A stretch of DNA of 64,000 nt from Rhinopithecus roxellana (GCF_007565055.1 NC_044554.1:139375463-139439462), one strand, 5' to 3'; positions 1 to 12,689 are shown, counted from the first letter of the stretch. Notes: generated from the sequence alone by a model not told the origin. Program-made: numbers and translations.

Positions 1-440
1 CATCTACGAATTCAATTTTTTTAGATTCCATGTATAAGTAAGATGGTGCAGTATTTGTCTTGTTATTCCTGGCCTATTTCACTTAGCAGTATCTGCCAGG
101 TCCATCCATGTTGAGGCAAATGATAAGACTGCATTTTGTTTTAGCCTGAATAACATTCTATTCTGTATACATACCACCTTTTCTTTACTCATTCATCCAT
201 CAATGGACACTTAGGTTGATTCCGTATCTTAGCTATTGTTAATAATGCTATAATTAACATAAGAGTACAGATAGCTTTGAAAAATATTTAATTCATTTCC
301 TTCAGGTATATATCCAGTAGTAGGATTGCTAGATCATATGGTAGCTCTACTTTTCAATTTTTTGGAGAACTCCCATATTCAGTTGATTTTAAGTAGCCTT
401 CAGTATTTTCATCAACCTGTGTGGGTTGCTTTAAAAGAAC
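1..440 (-). mobile_element. L1 3' end fragment (ORF2 tail/3'UTR), antisense
   Basis: Read on the minus strand this is the distal part of a LINE-1. It contains the antisense of the ORF2 C-terminal region and 3' segment (rest of the ORF2 stop region, the block about cycles of target staging in front of TGGATGGACC, and the block around CCATATGATC). The copy is cut by the window edge on its 3' side and stops near 440, where the sequence becomes single-copy. Divergence is high and no frame is open, so it is a dead fossil. The subfamily cannot be fixed by eye; the 3'UTR style is older than L1PA. Confidence 0.75.
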
Positions 441-1604
441 ATTCTCCCAAAAGAAAAAAAAAAATTAATCTTTTAAAATTTTTAAACTTTTAAAAATTCA
501 AGCTAACTAAATTTTATTTATTAGTTCACTCACAAAAATACATGGCTGTTTCATAAAACTTTAGAGAGAATTATGACTGCATTTTATATTCTAAAAGAAA
601 TTCAAAAATTATGGTAATTTTGTTGTCCTGAAAGATAAGAATAAATACAAAAGTTGGGTAAATAACTTTTTAAAAGATGTGATACTCAAAAACCAGAAAA
701 CTTATTTCCTTGAGTATAATTCAACAAGAAAATGGCTTCCAGTACTCTTTTGCAGGATAAAAATCTCCACATTAAATTTAACCCCATCACAAGTAATATC
801 CTTTAGACATTTGTTTTCAGGCATTTCTGTTCCATAGTTTGATTTTGTTTTGTCTCTAAAATCACATTTCTAAATATTTAATGCATTTTAACTGCCTGAA
901 TCATGTTCCGTTTTCTCAGTTTACAGCAGAGTGCTATAGATACTTGTTAATTTTTCAAAGAATACGATACCTATGTGTGGGAAAGGAAAATAAAATTAAT
1001 CAGTGTATTTCTTATAAAATGATATATGTTCTCCAGAATTAAATATGGGATTGAAACTTGAGACTACCTGTTCCTATGAATATCAAAATACTCCAATCTG
1101 CTACCATTTTGCCTCCCCCAGAATAAAACATTTTAATCAATTATAATGTTTAAAAATCTGTTTATGAGTAATTTTAGGATGATTATTTATCTGGCCCTAC
1201 TATGCAGAAAAAAATGAGTAAGTCTACTGGGAACAGAAAAGAGGAAATGGAATAAATATGAAGCAAAAATAGTCTGTTTTAAAGAAAGGATAAGGCAAAA
1301 TTTGATCTCTGTGTTTCAAAAAATCATTCAGCACAGACTTCATTTAATTTTAAAAATACGAAAGTGTGGTTGTCACATTTCAATTCACATTTAAGACAAG
1401 TGATTATTCACATCAAAATACATAATGACGAACTGAAAATGAATTTTTTATTGCCCCATGTGGAATCTAAACTGTATTCAGGTACAACAGAATACCTATG
1501 AAGTTATACTGAAAATGTTGAAACGTTTTTCTGATGATAGTATCAGCTACATTGAGGCCTATCTCAATGTACTATGACCCTCCTACCACCCATGTCTGCT
1601 TGTT
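441..1604. other. single-copy AT-rich DNA
   Basis: I recognise no gene, repeat family or RNA here. Stop codons are frequent in all frames and there are short A and T runs only. Confidence 0.5.
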
Positions 1605-1769
1605 TAAATAAAGCTTTATTGGGAAACAGCCAATCCACTCCATTATGTATTATATATGGCTGTTTTCTTGCTACAAACAAAAGTTAAGTAGTTGCAACAG
1701 AAACCATATAGCCCACAGAGTGGAAAATATTTACTATCTGGCTCTTTACAGAAAAAGTTTGCTGACCTG
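1605..1769 (-). mobile_element. hAT-Charlie-type non-autonomous DNA transposon fragment
   Basis: The right end reads as the antisense of the CAGG-GTCGGCAAACTTTTTCTGTAAAG terminal motif typical of MER1/Charlie-group hAT elements (here AAAAAGTTTGCTGACCTG, ending at 1769). Just before it are the familiar blocks TTTACTATCTGGC and GTAGTTGCAACAGA. The left end reaches the AATAAAGCTTTATTGG block. It is diverged and has no coding capacity. The exact family name is uncertain. Confidence 0.6.
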
Positions 1770-2080
1770 AAATATATCTTCAATTGCCTAATTGCCTTGT
1801 TTTACAACTATTATAATATTTTGAAATTAATTAGACCTAATACTTAAAGGACTATGGTTACAAACATGAAAGTTTTGTCTACTTTTGTAGGCACACATGT
1901 GAATAGCTAATTCATTCATACCGTCTAAGACAAGTTGGAAAATTTTGTTATAAGAAAAGTTAAAAATGGGAACACTTTGTCTACTATGATTTTATTTTAT
2001 GAGAAAACTTCCTAGTACCCTCCTGTACTAAAGATAATAATGGAATATAAGTTTGAAAATATTTGAAATATTGTCTAGTT
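1770..2080. other. single-copy DNA between hAT fragment and AluY
   Basis: AT-rich sequence with no recognisable gene or repeat. It ends in the target site of the following Alu. Confidence 0.45.
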
Positions 2081-2087
2081 TCCTTCT

Positions 2088-2090
<3 letters not shown>

Positions 2091-2135
<45 letters not shown>

Positions 2136-2280
2136 AGACAGAGTCTCCCTCTGTCGCCCGGGCTGGAGTGCAGTGGCCGGATCTCAGCTCACTGCAAGCT
2201 CTGCCTCCCGGGTTTACGCCATTCTCCTGCCTCAGCCTCCCGAGTAGCTGGGACTACAGGCGCAGCCACCTCGCCGGGCT

Positions 2281-2313
<33 letters not shown>

Positions 2314-2429
2314 TAGAGACGGGGTTTCACCATGTTAGCCAGGATGGTCTCGATCTCCTGACCTCGTGATCCGCCCGTCTCGGCCTCCCAAAGTGCTGGG
2401 ATTACAGGCTTGAGCCACCGCGCCCGGCC
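2091..2429 (-). mobile_element. AluY, Old World monkey type, full length, antisense
   Basis: A complete dimeric Alu. It opens on the plus strand with a T-run of about 44 nt (the poly(A) tail) and ends at the 7SL-derived head CGCCCGGCC. The copy is flanked by an 11-bp target-site duplication, TCCTTCTAGTT, at 2081-2091 and 2430-2440, so both ends are exact. The AluYR-like states described in the summary and the low divergence make it a young insertion. A second long T-run at about 2283-2311 is the expanded central linker. It has a pol III promoter only in the ancestral sense. Confidence 0.95.
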
Positions 2430-2440
2430 TCCTTCTAGTT

Positions 2441-3250
2441 ATTCTATACCAGATATGTATATATATATATATATTATTATTTTCATTGGTATTTACTCTT
2501 CAAGAATGCTAGGTTTTAAACAAATTTGTACATAATTAAGTTAAACATTTTTGAAGTGTGAATGCTTTGGATGGTGAGGTAAATATTTGGATAAGGACAG
2601 TGCCTAGAGGAAAACAAACTGAAGTAATAAGCTTCCATGTCTCTCTGTGATCCAAAATAGACATATAGCAGTTCCCCCTTGCCTAGGTCTTTAAAGAAAA
2701 ATGTACATAGCTTGCTTTTTACTAAAGACATATAAAGCACAAAATATAACTTCAGGCCTGTGAGCATTAATTATCTGCAAAATTTTTTAGAGTGAAGCTG
2801 CTAGTGACTTCAGATATTATTTGAAATGAGAACAACAAGGTCTCTGGGAAACTGTTACATTAAGGATTTTAATCTTTATGAGAAAGGGGGAAAAAAAGGT
2901 AATTTTTTTCCTCAAAAGTGGTGAGTTTAGAGTTAGTGAAAAAAAAAAAAATAGGTTAGTGAAGTACTAGAAAAGATAACTCAATTTGGCCTGTTTAAAA
3001 ACAAAAGAAAATACAACCATACTTTTAATTCTGCATAGAACCCAGATCTCATTACTTGGGGGAAAATGAAGCTAATTCAGCTGATGTGTTACCACTGGAC
3101 CCCCATGGTCCTCACAGTCAGTGTTCCCAGGCAATGCTCAGAGTCTCTTCAATCCAGCAGCCACTTTGAACTTCTAGGAAAACACCAAAACTATAAAAAT
3201 GTTTGTACCTACATCCCTGAGCCACGTTTAGAAAGTTTCCTTCCACTACT
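2441..3250. other. single-copy DNA with a short AT dinucleotide run
   Basis: A short AT/TATA run lies at about 2453-2476. The remainder is unrecognised. A 105-codon open frame starts at 3066 but runs straight into the following Alu, so it is not evidence of a gene. Confidence 0.45.
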
Positions 3251-3263
3251 AAAGAAAAAGCTT

Positions 3264-3592
3264 GGCCGGGTGCGGTGGCTCAAGCCTGTAATCCCAGCAC
3301 TTTGGGAGGCCGAGATGGGCGGATCACGAGGTCAGGAGATCGAGACCATCCTGGCTAACCCGGTGAAACCACGTCTCTACTAAAAAAAAAAATACAAAAA
3401 AAAAAAAAAAAAAAACTAGCCGGGCGAGGTGGCGGGCGCCTGTAGTCCCAGCTACTTGGGAGGCTGAGGCAGGAGAATGGCGTAAACCCGGGAGGCGGAG
3501 CTTGCAGTGAGCTGAGATCCGGCCACTGCACTCCAGCCTGGGCGACAGAGCGAGACTCCGTCTCAAAAAAAAAAAAGAAAAGAAAAGAAAAA
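3264..3592 (+). mobile_element. AluY, Old World monkey type, full length
   Basis: A complete Alu in sense orientation with a GGCCGGGTGCGG head, an expanded A-rich linker near 3382-3414 and a tail that has mutated to (A3-8G)n. The 13-bp target-site duplication AAAGAAAAAGCTT is perfect at 3251-3263 and 3593-3605. It shares diagnostic bases, including GGCTCAAGCCTG and GCGTAAACCCGG, with the antisense AluY at 2091-2429. I estimate about 95% identity between the two by eye. Confidence 0.95.
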
Positions 3593-3605
3593 AAAGAAAA
3601 AGCTT

Positions 3606-4192
3606 GCTCACCCTCTTTTCCTCAATGCCTTCATCCCAGTTTCCTATGTCCTTAGCCAAACACACGACCCCCACTTGAAGAAGTGTGGTAATTTTGTTTT
3701 TGTCTGAGGCAGAGGGAGTGGGGAATAAGAGGGCATTTATCTTTGCTCTGGGCCCGTTTTTATTGGTCACAACGTATTGTTTCTTATTTTCCTAATGAAT
3801 GTAAGTTGATTGATGTTCATGTTGGCTTGCATAGCAAACTATAATTGTATAAAGAAACTGAATAATAATTATCTTACCTATAACCAAAAAGAATAGCAAA
3901 CTGTCTAGTTTTGTGTTCCAAGAGTACTACCCTAATTTGTGGTCTTCCTCAAACAGAACTGGCAAGGTTTCAGAAATAAAAGTTCACAAATGCCTCCCTA
4001 CCTGTTTAGCCCTTCTTTAAATTGTTAGCTCTAGCTGAAAGACTTAATTTTCTATCAAGGTCCTGAGTCTATCAGGACCACATTTACTAGAAATAAAAAA
4101 GTAATATACAAACTCACTTTCGATGAGCAATAAATGCCCCAGAAATAACTTATTAATGCTTCCTAAGTACAAGCTACATTAAATCAGATACG
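3606..4192. other. single-copy DNA
   Basis: Nothing recognised on either strand. No open frame is of note. Confidence 0.45.
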
Positions 4193-4201
4193 AGATAAAT
4201 G

Positions 4202-4537
4202 GGCCAGGCGCAGTGGCTCACACCTGTAGTCCCAACACTTTGGGAGGCCGAGGTGGGCGGATCACCTGAGGTCAGGAGTTCAAGACCAGCCTGACCAACA
4301 TGGTGAAACCCCATCTCTACTACAAAAAAAAAAAAAAAAGAAGAAGAAAAAAGAAATACAAAAATTAGCCAGGCATGGTGGCATGCATCTGTAGTCCCAG
4401 CTAATCAGGAGGCTGAGACAGAATTGCTTGAACCCGGGAGGTGGAGGTTGCAGTGAACCGAGATCATGTCACTGCACTCCAGCATGGGTGACAGAGCCAG
4501 ATTCTGTCTCAAGAAAAAAAAAAAAAAAAAAAAAAAA
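4202..4537 (+). mobile_element. AluS-type element, full length
   Basis: A sense Alu with a GGCCAGGCGCAGTGG head, a linker A-run with AAG interruptions, and a 3' A-tail of about 26 nt. The target-site duplication is AGATAAATGG, at 4193-4202 (its last bases overlap the Alu head) and 4538-4547. The copy carries scattered CpG decay, for example GTAGTCCCAACAC, which puts it older than the two AluY copies upstream. Confidence 0.92.
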
Positions 4538-4547
4538 AGATAAATGG

Positions 4548-7500
4548 TTTAGTTATAATTTATAAAAAAGAGGGGTTTTAGAAAGTTCATAGTAACCCAT
4601 CTGAATGATAGCACTGCAGAAAATCACATTATAATGCAACAATGCTCTGAATTATAATGAGGAAGCTAGAAAATGAAATTGATATTATACTTGATATCAT
4701 AATGCACATTTAAAATATCCCATCTACATATTTCCGATAACACATTTAGAAACTAATATAATAAAGTAGAGCAAGTGTAGTGAACAATGATGGTGGCAGG
4801 TATAGTGGATAATGAAGAAAATTTAAAAAATAATTCTGTATCAGGAAAGTTTGAAAAAATGGGGAATATTTAGCCTGATCAAGAAAACATTTCTAGGGGA
4901 TGCAAAAGTTGTCTTTAAACTCCTAAAAATATGCTGCTTGAAAGGGGGATTTGAGACTCCAAGGGAAAGAACAAGATTCATTGCATGAAATTTCAGATTA
5001 TTTCACAGCATAAGAAAATAAATTTACTTATAATTAGGTATGTTCAAAGTAGGGACTTGGTATCCCACTAGAGTTTGAGAAGTAGTTTGATGAGTTAGAT
5101 GGATTTCAAGGTTATCTAGGCTTGCCCGTTTATCTCACAAGTTAGTCTTCAATCTGATAGAATAGACAAACATGTTCAAACTGAGCAATGCAAAATATTC
5201 AATTGTAAATCTTAAGACTCCTAGTGTGAATGTTGTTATGTTTGTTAATTCTATACAAAACAGGGATTGAACAAAAGATGAGTAAATTTCTTTATATGAA
5301 CCAGTTCAACTCAAAAATATGAACTGAGCGATTGCAATGTTGTAAATTAGACTGGATAATAAGAATGTATTTATTTTCACTAGCAGTATATATGCACTTT
5401 AAAAATAATAACTTTCCATCAAAACAGAGTAAGTTTTACATAGCTTTATGATAGATAGCACTTTGACACTAAAAAAAAAAAAACGAAAAAAAAGAACTCT
5501 ATCTCCAGGAACCTAAAACAACAAATGTGTACTTTAATTAGCCACAAAGCATTTAGCTCCTTTATATTTCACGTACAAAAAATGATACCTCCATCAGATA
5601 TAAAAACAAAAACTATGAAGAAAATAATTTTAATTTTAAAAACTATGAAGAACAGTTGATTTGAATAACAAATGTCTACTCTGCTCAGGAAGTTACTAAA
5701 TGAAAGCCAGGGAAGCTTAGGTCCTTTCATTTTGCTCAACATGTGGTGTAGACACTTCCTCCCCATCACCTCAGTCTCATCTACAGCATTACATTAGACC
5801 AGGCAGCAAGACTAGAATTATTGAGTGGTTTTGTGTTTGCGATTCTGGTTGTTTCACTAAATGCCTTTTTAATGAATCCCTTAATGCACTTCTTAATCTA
5901 TAGTGTCTCCATTTTTCTTTTTCTCCCTAGAGATTAATATTTAGGTAAAAAGTAATACAATTCTTTTTAACTGCCAGGTTTCACTTTTAGTTCTTTTATT
6001 TATCTATTGCTCTTTTAAAATAACTATTGTTGGATTGTTAAAATAAGATTCTTAGAGTCAACATTCCTGTACAATGACGACTTACTAGAGGTCGTAATTG
6101 CATACAAATATACTAGTACATTAAAGCAGGTATGAATTTTGAAGTGGGTTTTACTTATGTCAGGAATACAATGCAAATGCAAATATTCCCCTGTGTAAAA
6201 TAATAGCAAATGAAAGGAAATGAACATAAACTACTGATTCAACTGATTGCGATCAATGCAAGTAAGGATGCAGAAATAGATGGTTTAGAAATTTTCAAGA
6301 AGTTTACAGATACTAATCCACTTCTTGAGTTATTTAATATGTCTTCAATAAAATCACATGCTGATGTATCTTTATATCCTATAATTAATGCCTTGCTTAA
6401 CGTATTTTATTCATTCACTAATTGTGAAAAAAGTTAGAACACTAGCAAAATAATTTTTTAAACCTCTCATTTTTATTTAATTGTTGTCTTCTGCTTTATT
6501 TCTAAGCCCTCCTCTCACTTATTAAAAATTGAAGTTGACTTTTGAAAATTAGTGGAATAACATACTTTTGACAAATTTAATTAATAGATTATTGTGTTCT
6601 TTAAAAAATCCATCTATACTACATTTTTTATAATCACAGTATTAATAAGAAAATATAATTTATTTGGGGAGGTATAATTATTATTGATTTACTTTCACTT
6701 TTTAAATATACTTTCAATGTAACACAGTGCTCTAGTGCTACTACTTTATCAGGTTTACAGTCATTTTTGCAAAATGATTTTGATCTTAGTCAGTACTGCT
6801 CAAATAAAGTGGATTGATGATCAATGAAATAAAATTCTATACAAATTGTTTTGATCTATATACATGGTTTAAGTATTTTTCCTAATGGCACACGCTCAAG
6901 GAGCATATTCTAAAGCCCATGTGTCATTTTTCAAAACTGTACGTTATGAAAGTGAAGGAGACTGTGATATATTTGTGTGGTGTATAACTTCATACTGAGT
7001 TGTAAATATTGCTTGCATCTAGCTTCAGAATTCCTTACTTAATTATATTAGATACATTCTTAATGATGTATATACCCCAGTTACTAATGCCACAAACACT
7101 TAAAGATAACAAAAATGTTTTCCTTATCTAGTAAGTATTGGCAGATGTGTTTTTGCAAATGTGACCAAATTAAACCAGAATAATATTTAAACAATTGAAG
7201 ATGATGAGAGAGGATAGGAAAATTATATTATTTCTACTACTTAAAAAATTGACTGCATTTGTTTAACGTATTTGAGTAATTGACAATTTAAGATTTGTAT
7301 AAATTTTCCTCTTTCTGTGAGCATTCATTAAAATAAATTATGGCTTCATTTTTCAGTGGGACATAGTTTACATTTCTTACAACATGTTCTAAATCACAAT
7401 TGTATATTACTACCTGGGCTCTAATAACAACAAACTTAACCTTACCTTCACCAAATATAGATAGCAGGATACATTTCTAAAATATTGCTAGAAATGCTTT

Positions 7501-9289
7501 TCCTCTTGCTTTGTATTTATCTCTGAAAGTGCAGTTTATGTCTGTGTTTTAGGGGCCTGTACAAAGGAACTGAAGAATCTGAGTGGAATGGAATCTGGTC
7601 CCTACCCTACTCACCAAGTCACTCACCAATCCTCTCACCTGTGACCACAATGACTGGGAGGAAGGGAATTTTTCCTTGCTAAAAGCTAAGGAATACCACT
7701 AATATTTGTTCATATATATGACTACATGAACTTTTAATTCTAAGTAACAATTGACTATTAAAAATTAAGCAGCAAATGCACAGACCTTATTTGCTCAGAA
7801 TAATAAAAGTTTTCATTTTTGGCAATGTATTCATCTAAATGATAGATACTATAATGTTTAAAAAATGAAATAAATATGATAGTGGGCTTCCATTTTCTGA
7901 CATATGTAACTAAAACGATTAAGAAATTAAATCCTTCACTCTTCTATATATATAAAAAAAGCTAGCGTCCCATTGCCAAGCATTGTACATAGAAGGCCTG
8001 TCTACCCAGATGATGTGTGGTTTCTCTTGCATCCACCCAGAGGTACTGTCTTTTTCTGAGTCACACAAGTGTGAAGTATAGATCATGGTTATCACAGACT
8101 CCTCCAGTGATTCAGCATAGTACATAGACAAAGGAAAAGAAGGAAGGCACACAGAAATCCAGAGAGAAGGAAGAAGTCAAATTATTCGATTTTGGATTCA
8201 AAAACAATCTTTGAAAGTCAAGAAAGATACTATACCTTTGAGAGGAAACACTTTGATTTACAAGAACCTAGTTCTGAGTTTCAAAAGGCTAAGACCTGAA
8301 AGATATAAAAAGAGATGTAAGACAGTAGATGGAAAACTGCACTTACCCAGAAAAGAGTAAATTTTCTCATCTTGAGAGAGAAAGGACTATTTGAAGGGAA
8401 AAATAAAACTTAGACAATGGCAGGGCCTTGATAAGAGACCTCTGATTTTCTCTTCCCTCCAGGCTCAAGTTTTTAGAGAGGATAGAAAATGGAATCCTCA
8501 AATATTTGGGATCCTAAAAGGAGTGAAACTTGTTTTTTGATTTCCAGAACAAGTCTAGGGTTCATGACAAGCCTTACAGAGTTCCCAGGACTCAAATGCA
8601 GTACAACAGCTATAGACTTGACATGGGGATAGTGTACCTAATCAGAGGTGGATTGAAATAGAACATGCTGCTTTCCTGTAGCTCCCAAACAACTCTGCAG
8701 ACTATGAATATATATGTATAGATGTATATGTATTATATATATATTATATATATGTATATATTTGTGGCTCTGAGAAAGAAATCAAAAGGGAACAAAGAGA
8801 TCTGGTGACATGAAGAGGTTGGGTAGACTAAGGAAAAGGTAATAACCTATAAGGACCTAATAACTGGATCTCAGGAAACTGATGTAAATAGCTCAAGCAA
8901 TTCTAGGTAAGGTAACTCAGCAGGTGCTTCTCTGAACTAGTACCTGGGCTCTCTTTTAGGTAAGAAAAATGTGGATGGACATAGACAAACCTGTTTGATA
9001 GAAAAATCTCTACATTGATAAAAACATTTCCTCTACTTCAGCTTCTATTATCTTAATTTGGTTATGGATTTAAATAAAGACAGTTGCATTTTCTATATGG
9101 CCATGTTTATGGCCTATGAAAATTCATAGTCTACATTGCATTATGTTTAAATAGCCATTAAAGTTATGATTGCATTTTCAAAGTTCCATTCATTTACAGT
9201 TTTGGGGGGGACTTGGTTGTCATCACTGTTTATTCATTCATGATTGCAATTTGAAGGACCTTGTAAATTATCCAGAGATATCTTTGCAT
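4548..9289. other. long single-copy AT-rich stretch
   Basis: About 4.7 kb without a recognisable gene, Alu or L1. It includes an A-rich run at about 5471-5494 and a TA/TATG low-complexity patch at about 8705-8762. Open frames of 60-77 codons (for example 6210-6437) match no family I know, have no initiation or splice context, and occur at the density expected by chance in AT-rich DNA. Confidence 0.5.
8705..8762. repeat. AT-rich (TA)n/(TATG)n low-complexity tract
   Basis: Almost pure alternating A/T with G only in ATATGTATA steps. It is partly self-complementary. Confidence 0.8.
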
Positions 9290-9390
9290 CTAAGGTGAGA
9301 AAAATGATTTGAGACAGATGAAGTAACTTGCTCCATTTGTGACTGAGCAGGGCCACAATTTAAACCTCTAGACTTTCCCCCAGTAATGCT
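9290..9390 (-). mobile_element. MIR fragment, antisense
   Basis: It contains the antisense MIR core: GAGACAGATGAAGTAACTTG corresponds to the gag-ggttaagtaacttgccc block, followed by a degenerate cacacagct-agtggcagagc-gggatttgaacc block (GCAGGGCCACAATTTAAACC). It is an ancient mammalian SINE, heavily mutated, and its edges are approximate. Confidence 0.6.
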
Positions 9391-11639
9391 TTTTCTAGGT
9401 TTGTTTTTCCACTTTCCCATGTACAGTAGTAGAGACCCATCTTAAGTTTCTATCAAATATTCCTACCTTAAAGTAACTATCAAGTAAACACATTGATAAA
9501 AATAAATCATTTGCCTGAAAACTAGAGTCATTGTTTTGTTTATTAATATCAAATAAACACAAAGGAATTAACAACCCATATTAATTTGTATGTGGATATA
9601 ATTACATGAATATTTATCTGTATACTATGGATGTGTGAGTAGCAAATAGGTTTTGCAGGTTCAGAAATATTTATACCTGTTGATCAACTTTAGAAATATT
9701 TCTTTAAGGCTAGGTGTTGGTTAAAAAGCAAATGGTTCTAAACTTCGACAAATTACACTGTCACAGCAAATAGACCCAGATAAAGGAACTAAATTTAGTC
9801 ATCACAGTGTCCCAATGTGTGAAATGAAACATGGCCTTAGGTATCATCACTGCATATTTTAGAAAATATAATCTTTTTTCTTGAATGTATTTGCGTAGTA
9901 AAATCATTTAATTATAATGTGTGAATGTGTATATGAAGACTTCAGTGAGAACACAAAGTCTCTCAGAAATTTCACTTAGAATGAGATTGTAGATAAAATA
10001 CAAGGCATTTTTATGCTGGGTGTGAAAAAGCTGACTAAAATATTTACGTATTAATATCCCATTGCAAAGATCACTGTTAGCTCATTGGCCTTAAATTATT
10101 CACTAAGTTCAATGGTTATTATTTTTGGCTGCTGCAGTCAGACTTTATAAATACATTTCTAAGGTCACACACTCTACTTTTCATCTAAATCTTTCTCCAC
10201 CTTTCCTCTTTTAAAAGTGAACATTACATGAAATTGCCTGACATTCAACCTTAGTGAGTTAAACAGTTTTTTCAACCACAAATTAAAGTACAAGGATATT
10301 ATTTTTTATATTATTTAAGAGTGATGCAGAAGCCAGGAAATAGGGGATTTTAGTATCAACTTTAATGAATGTTTTTTTAAATGGCAAACACAACAGTACA
10401 TCTCTTGTTTAAGAACAAAAATTATATCAAAATAATTTCAAACTTTATTTTTATTAATAGATTAGCCACAGTTGTCTTAAGTAGATCATTTATCTTTCTT
10501 GTTAGCATCTTTGCACAATAGATATTTTTAAGAATTTTGCCCATGTGTTTTATCACATATTGACTTAGTTATGGCATGTAGTAGCCTGAAAAGTACGAAT
10601 CTCAAATCACTGTGGGGCTGGAAGGGTCTTTTTATTTTTTATCACTCAAATTTCACTTTGCTTTGAATTCAAACACAGTAAAGGATATATTTTCTCATAG
10701 TGGGGGTGCAAGGACCTGCTGAGAATAGCCTATTCAGATCAAAGAGTCAATGTAGAATTTAGACACAAGTGTCCCTTTTGTCTAAGAACAAGTTTGGGAA
10801 CCTAGAAGATGAAACTACACTGTTGACCTGTGGTTGATCTTGTGAAGTCAGTTCCCATTATGCGTCGGTCATGTTGCCTGTGATGTCAAGTAACCATACA
10901 TTACCAACCACAAGTACCAGTGAACTATATTTCATTCTATGTAATGTACAACATACTTTTCAACTCTTGGTATTTTCGGCATTCTCTGAGTCAAATGCTG
11001 TGTCATTTTCCTCTGCTTCCCCATGCCTCTAAATGTTTCTGCCTGATTGTGATGCACTTTCTTTCATGTCTAACTTTCCAATTCATATCAAAACATGAAT
11101 TTATGAGACAAATATTTGTGAAGGTCAACTAGGGAGTGAGCATTGTATTAACAATGCTTCTGAAGTCTCTCTGATCTAGAACTGGGCCCCCAAGCTTCCA
11201 GAAATGTCTGTCTGTCTGCTTCAACACCATTTCTCTTCTGAATGCATAGCTCTGCTCTACTGCTTCCAGCCAGACCTCACACTGCATTCCTAAAATTATC
11301 TGGCTGCCAAAGGGATAGGATGATTTTTAAGGCACAGCTTTGAAAAACATGGCCACTTGGTGAATGACAATAACCAAATCTTAAAAGAAAATTCATTAGT
11401 GTGTTCTTGGGAAGCTTGGAGGACGTCTATGCAAGGGAATAGTGGCAGAGCACCTGGAAGCAAAACAGGATTTTGATTGTTATTAAAAAAGATTAAAGTT
11501 GATTATCAAGATATGGTTCCCACTAGGAAAAAAAAAAAAATGTGTTATTGAAAGAAAGAGCAATAGATGAAGAGATGGAGAGACAAGTCTCCATTAAATC
11601 CAAAACTCTATAGGATGACAAAAGAGGAAGAGCATGGGT
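9391..11639. other. single-copy DNA
   Basis: No repeat family or gene recognised. A 70-codon frame at 10920-11132 has no supporting context. Confidence 0.45.
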
Positions 11640-11720
11640 GTTTGTTCATATTTATGGAGTACCTACCATATGCTAGGCTCTATGTTGTGTCCTAGAGATA
11701 GAGAATGAACAGTCAGAAAA
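11640..11720 (-). mobile_element. L2 3' end-like fragment, antisense
   Basis: The stretch TTTATGGAGTACCTACCATA, followed by TGCTAGGCTCTATG and a decayed gagatagagaatgaac, fits the antisense L2 3' terminus (tttattgagcacctactatgtgccaggc). It is very short and diverged. Confidence 0.5.
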
Positions 11721-12239
11721 TGTAACCTTGAGTATAAGCAAATGTTTCTTTCAGTACTTGACCTTGAAGCTAAAATTCTGTCAATACACAGATACTTTGA
11801 AAAGCACTGCAGTGAATGGAGTGATGTTCTCTATCAGTAGATCTTTCACCTGCTCATTGATGGCATGGATGGAGTATCCCTCAATAATATCTATCTGCAT
11901 TCACTCTGATTTCATGATCACCAAACAACCACATAATTACTAATTATCTTCCAAGGTATCATAAAACTGGAAAGCAGATACTTTAGCCACAAAAACATCC
12001 TAGACACTGAAATTATATATTTATATAGTCAGTATTGTCTTACACGGAGAGATTTTTGTGACATTAGTTGGATAAGAACCAGAAACCTGTGATGCAGAGA
12101 AATATTCCAGGTAGAGACTCAGAAGAACTGTCTAAGCATGCACTATGGCTCACACTCACACTCTGCATTCTCAAGTGTAGCTGTTGAAAACTTTGGTAGC
12201 ATGGGGACTGAGCACTCCTTTGAGAGGCAAAAAGAGGAG

Positions 12240-12420
12240 GTGAACAGATTAGACTCTGGAATCAGACCACCTGAGTTCTCGTTCTTGTTTTACTACCTAA
12301 ATGTGGTATATTCCTAGGCAAGTTACTTGACTTTTCTTTGCTTCTGTTACCTCATCTGGGAATGTAAGTAAACTATTACCTGCCTCTTTGGGCTGCTGAA
12401 AAGATTAAGTGATGTAATAT
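12240..12420 (+). mobile_element. MIR element, sense
   Basis: The order of blocks is that of MIR: AGACTCTGGAATCAGACCACC, then GGCAAGTTACTTGACTTTTC, then TTACCTCATCTGGGAATG, then CTGCTGAAAAGATTAAGTGA. Coverage is nearly full length. The 3' end runs straight into an AT-rich palindromic expansion at 12411. Confidence 0.85.
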
Positions 12421-12512
12421 ATTATATTACATCATATATTATTACATCATATATTATTTATATAATATAAATATTATATATAAATATAATATTTTTATAT
12501 AGCTCATACATT
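12411..12512. repeat. AT-rich palindromic low-complexity tract
   Basis: It is made of TA-rich units. The first 23 nt (12411-12433) form a perfect inverted repeat around a single central base, with arms of 11 nt. Further imperfect self-complementary TTATATAATA-type segments follow to about 12512. It probably arose by expansion of the MIR 3' region. Confidence 0.75.
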
Positions 12513-12689
12513 ATAAAAATGTTTATAATAAATTTCAGTCATTGGCTTTGTTTACTGCAAATATTTGTTTACAAGTGTGGCTCCAACTTTCATTTAGCTA
12601 ACTCCTGCTTATCCTTCAATATCTTAGCTCACATTGTAAAATATACCATAGAAAAAAGAGTGAATAATGCACACTTATGTAGTAAATGA

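Noticed and set aside
3066..3770. 105- and 148-codon frames on both strands
   Set aside because: Both run through the AluY at 3264-3592 and owe most of their length to it.
6210..6437. 75-codon frame with a plausible-looking soluble peptide
   Set aside because: No family match, no splice sites or Kozak support, single small frame in AT-rich DNA; conservation data would be needed to reconsider.
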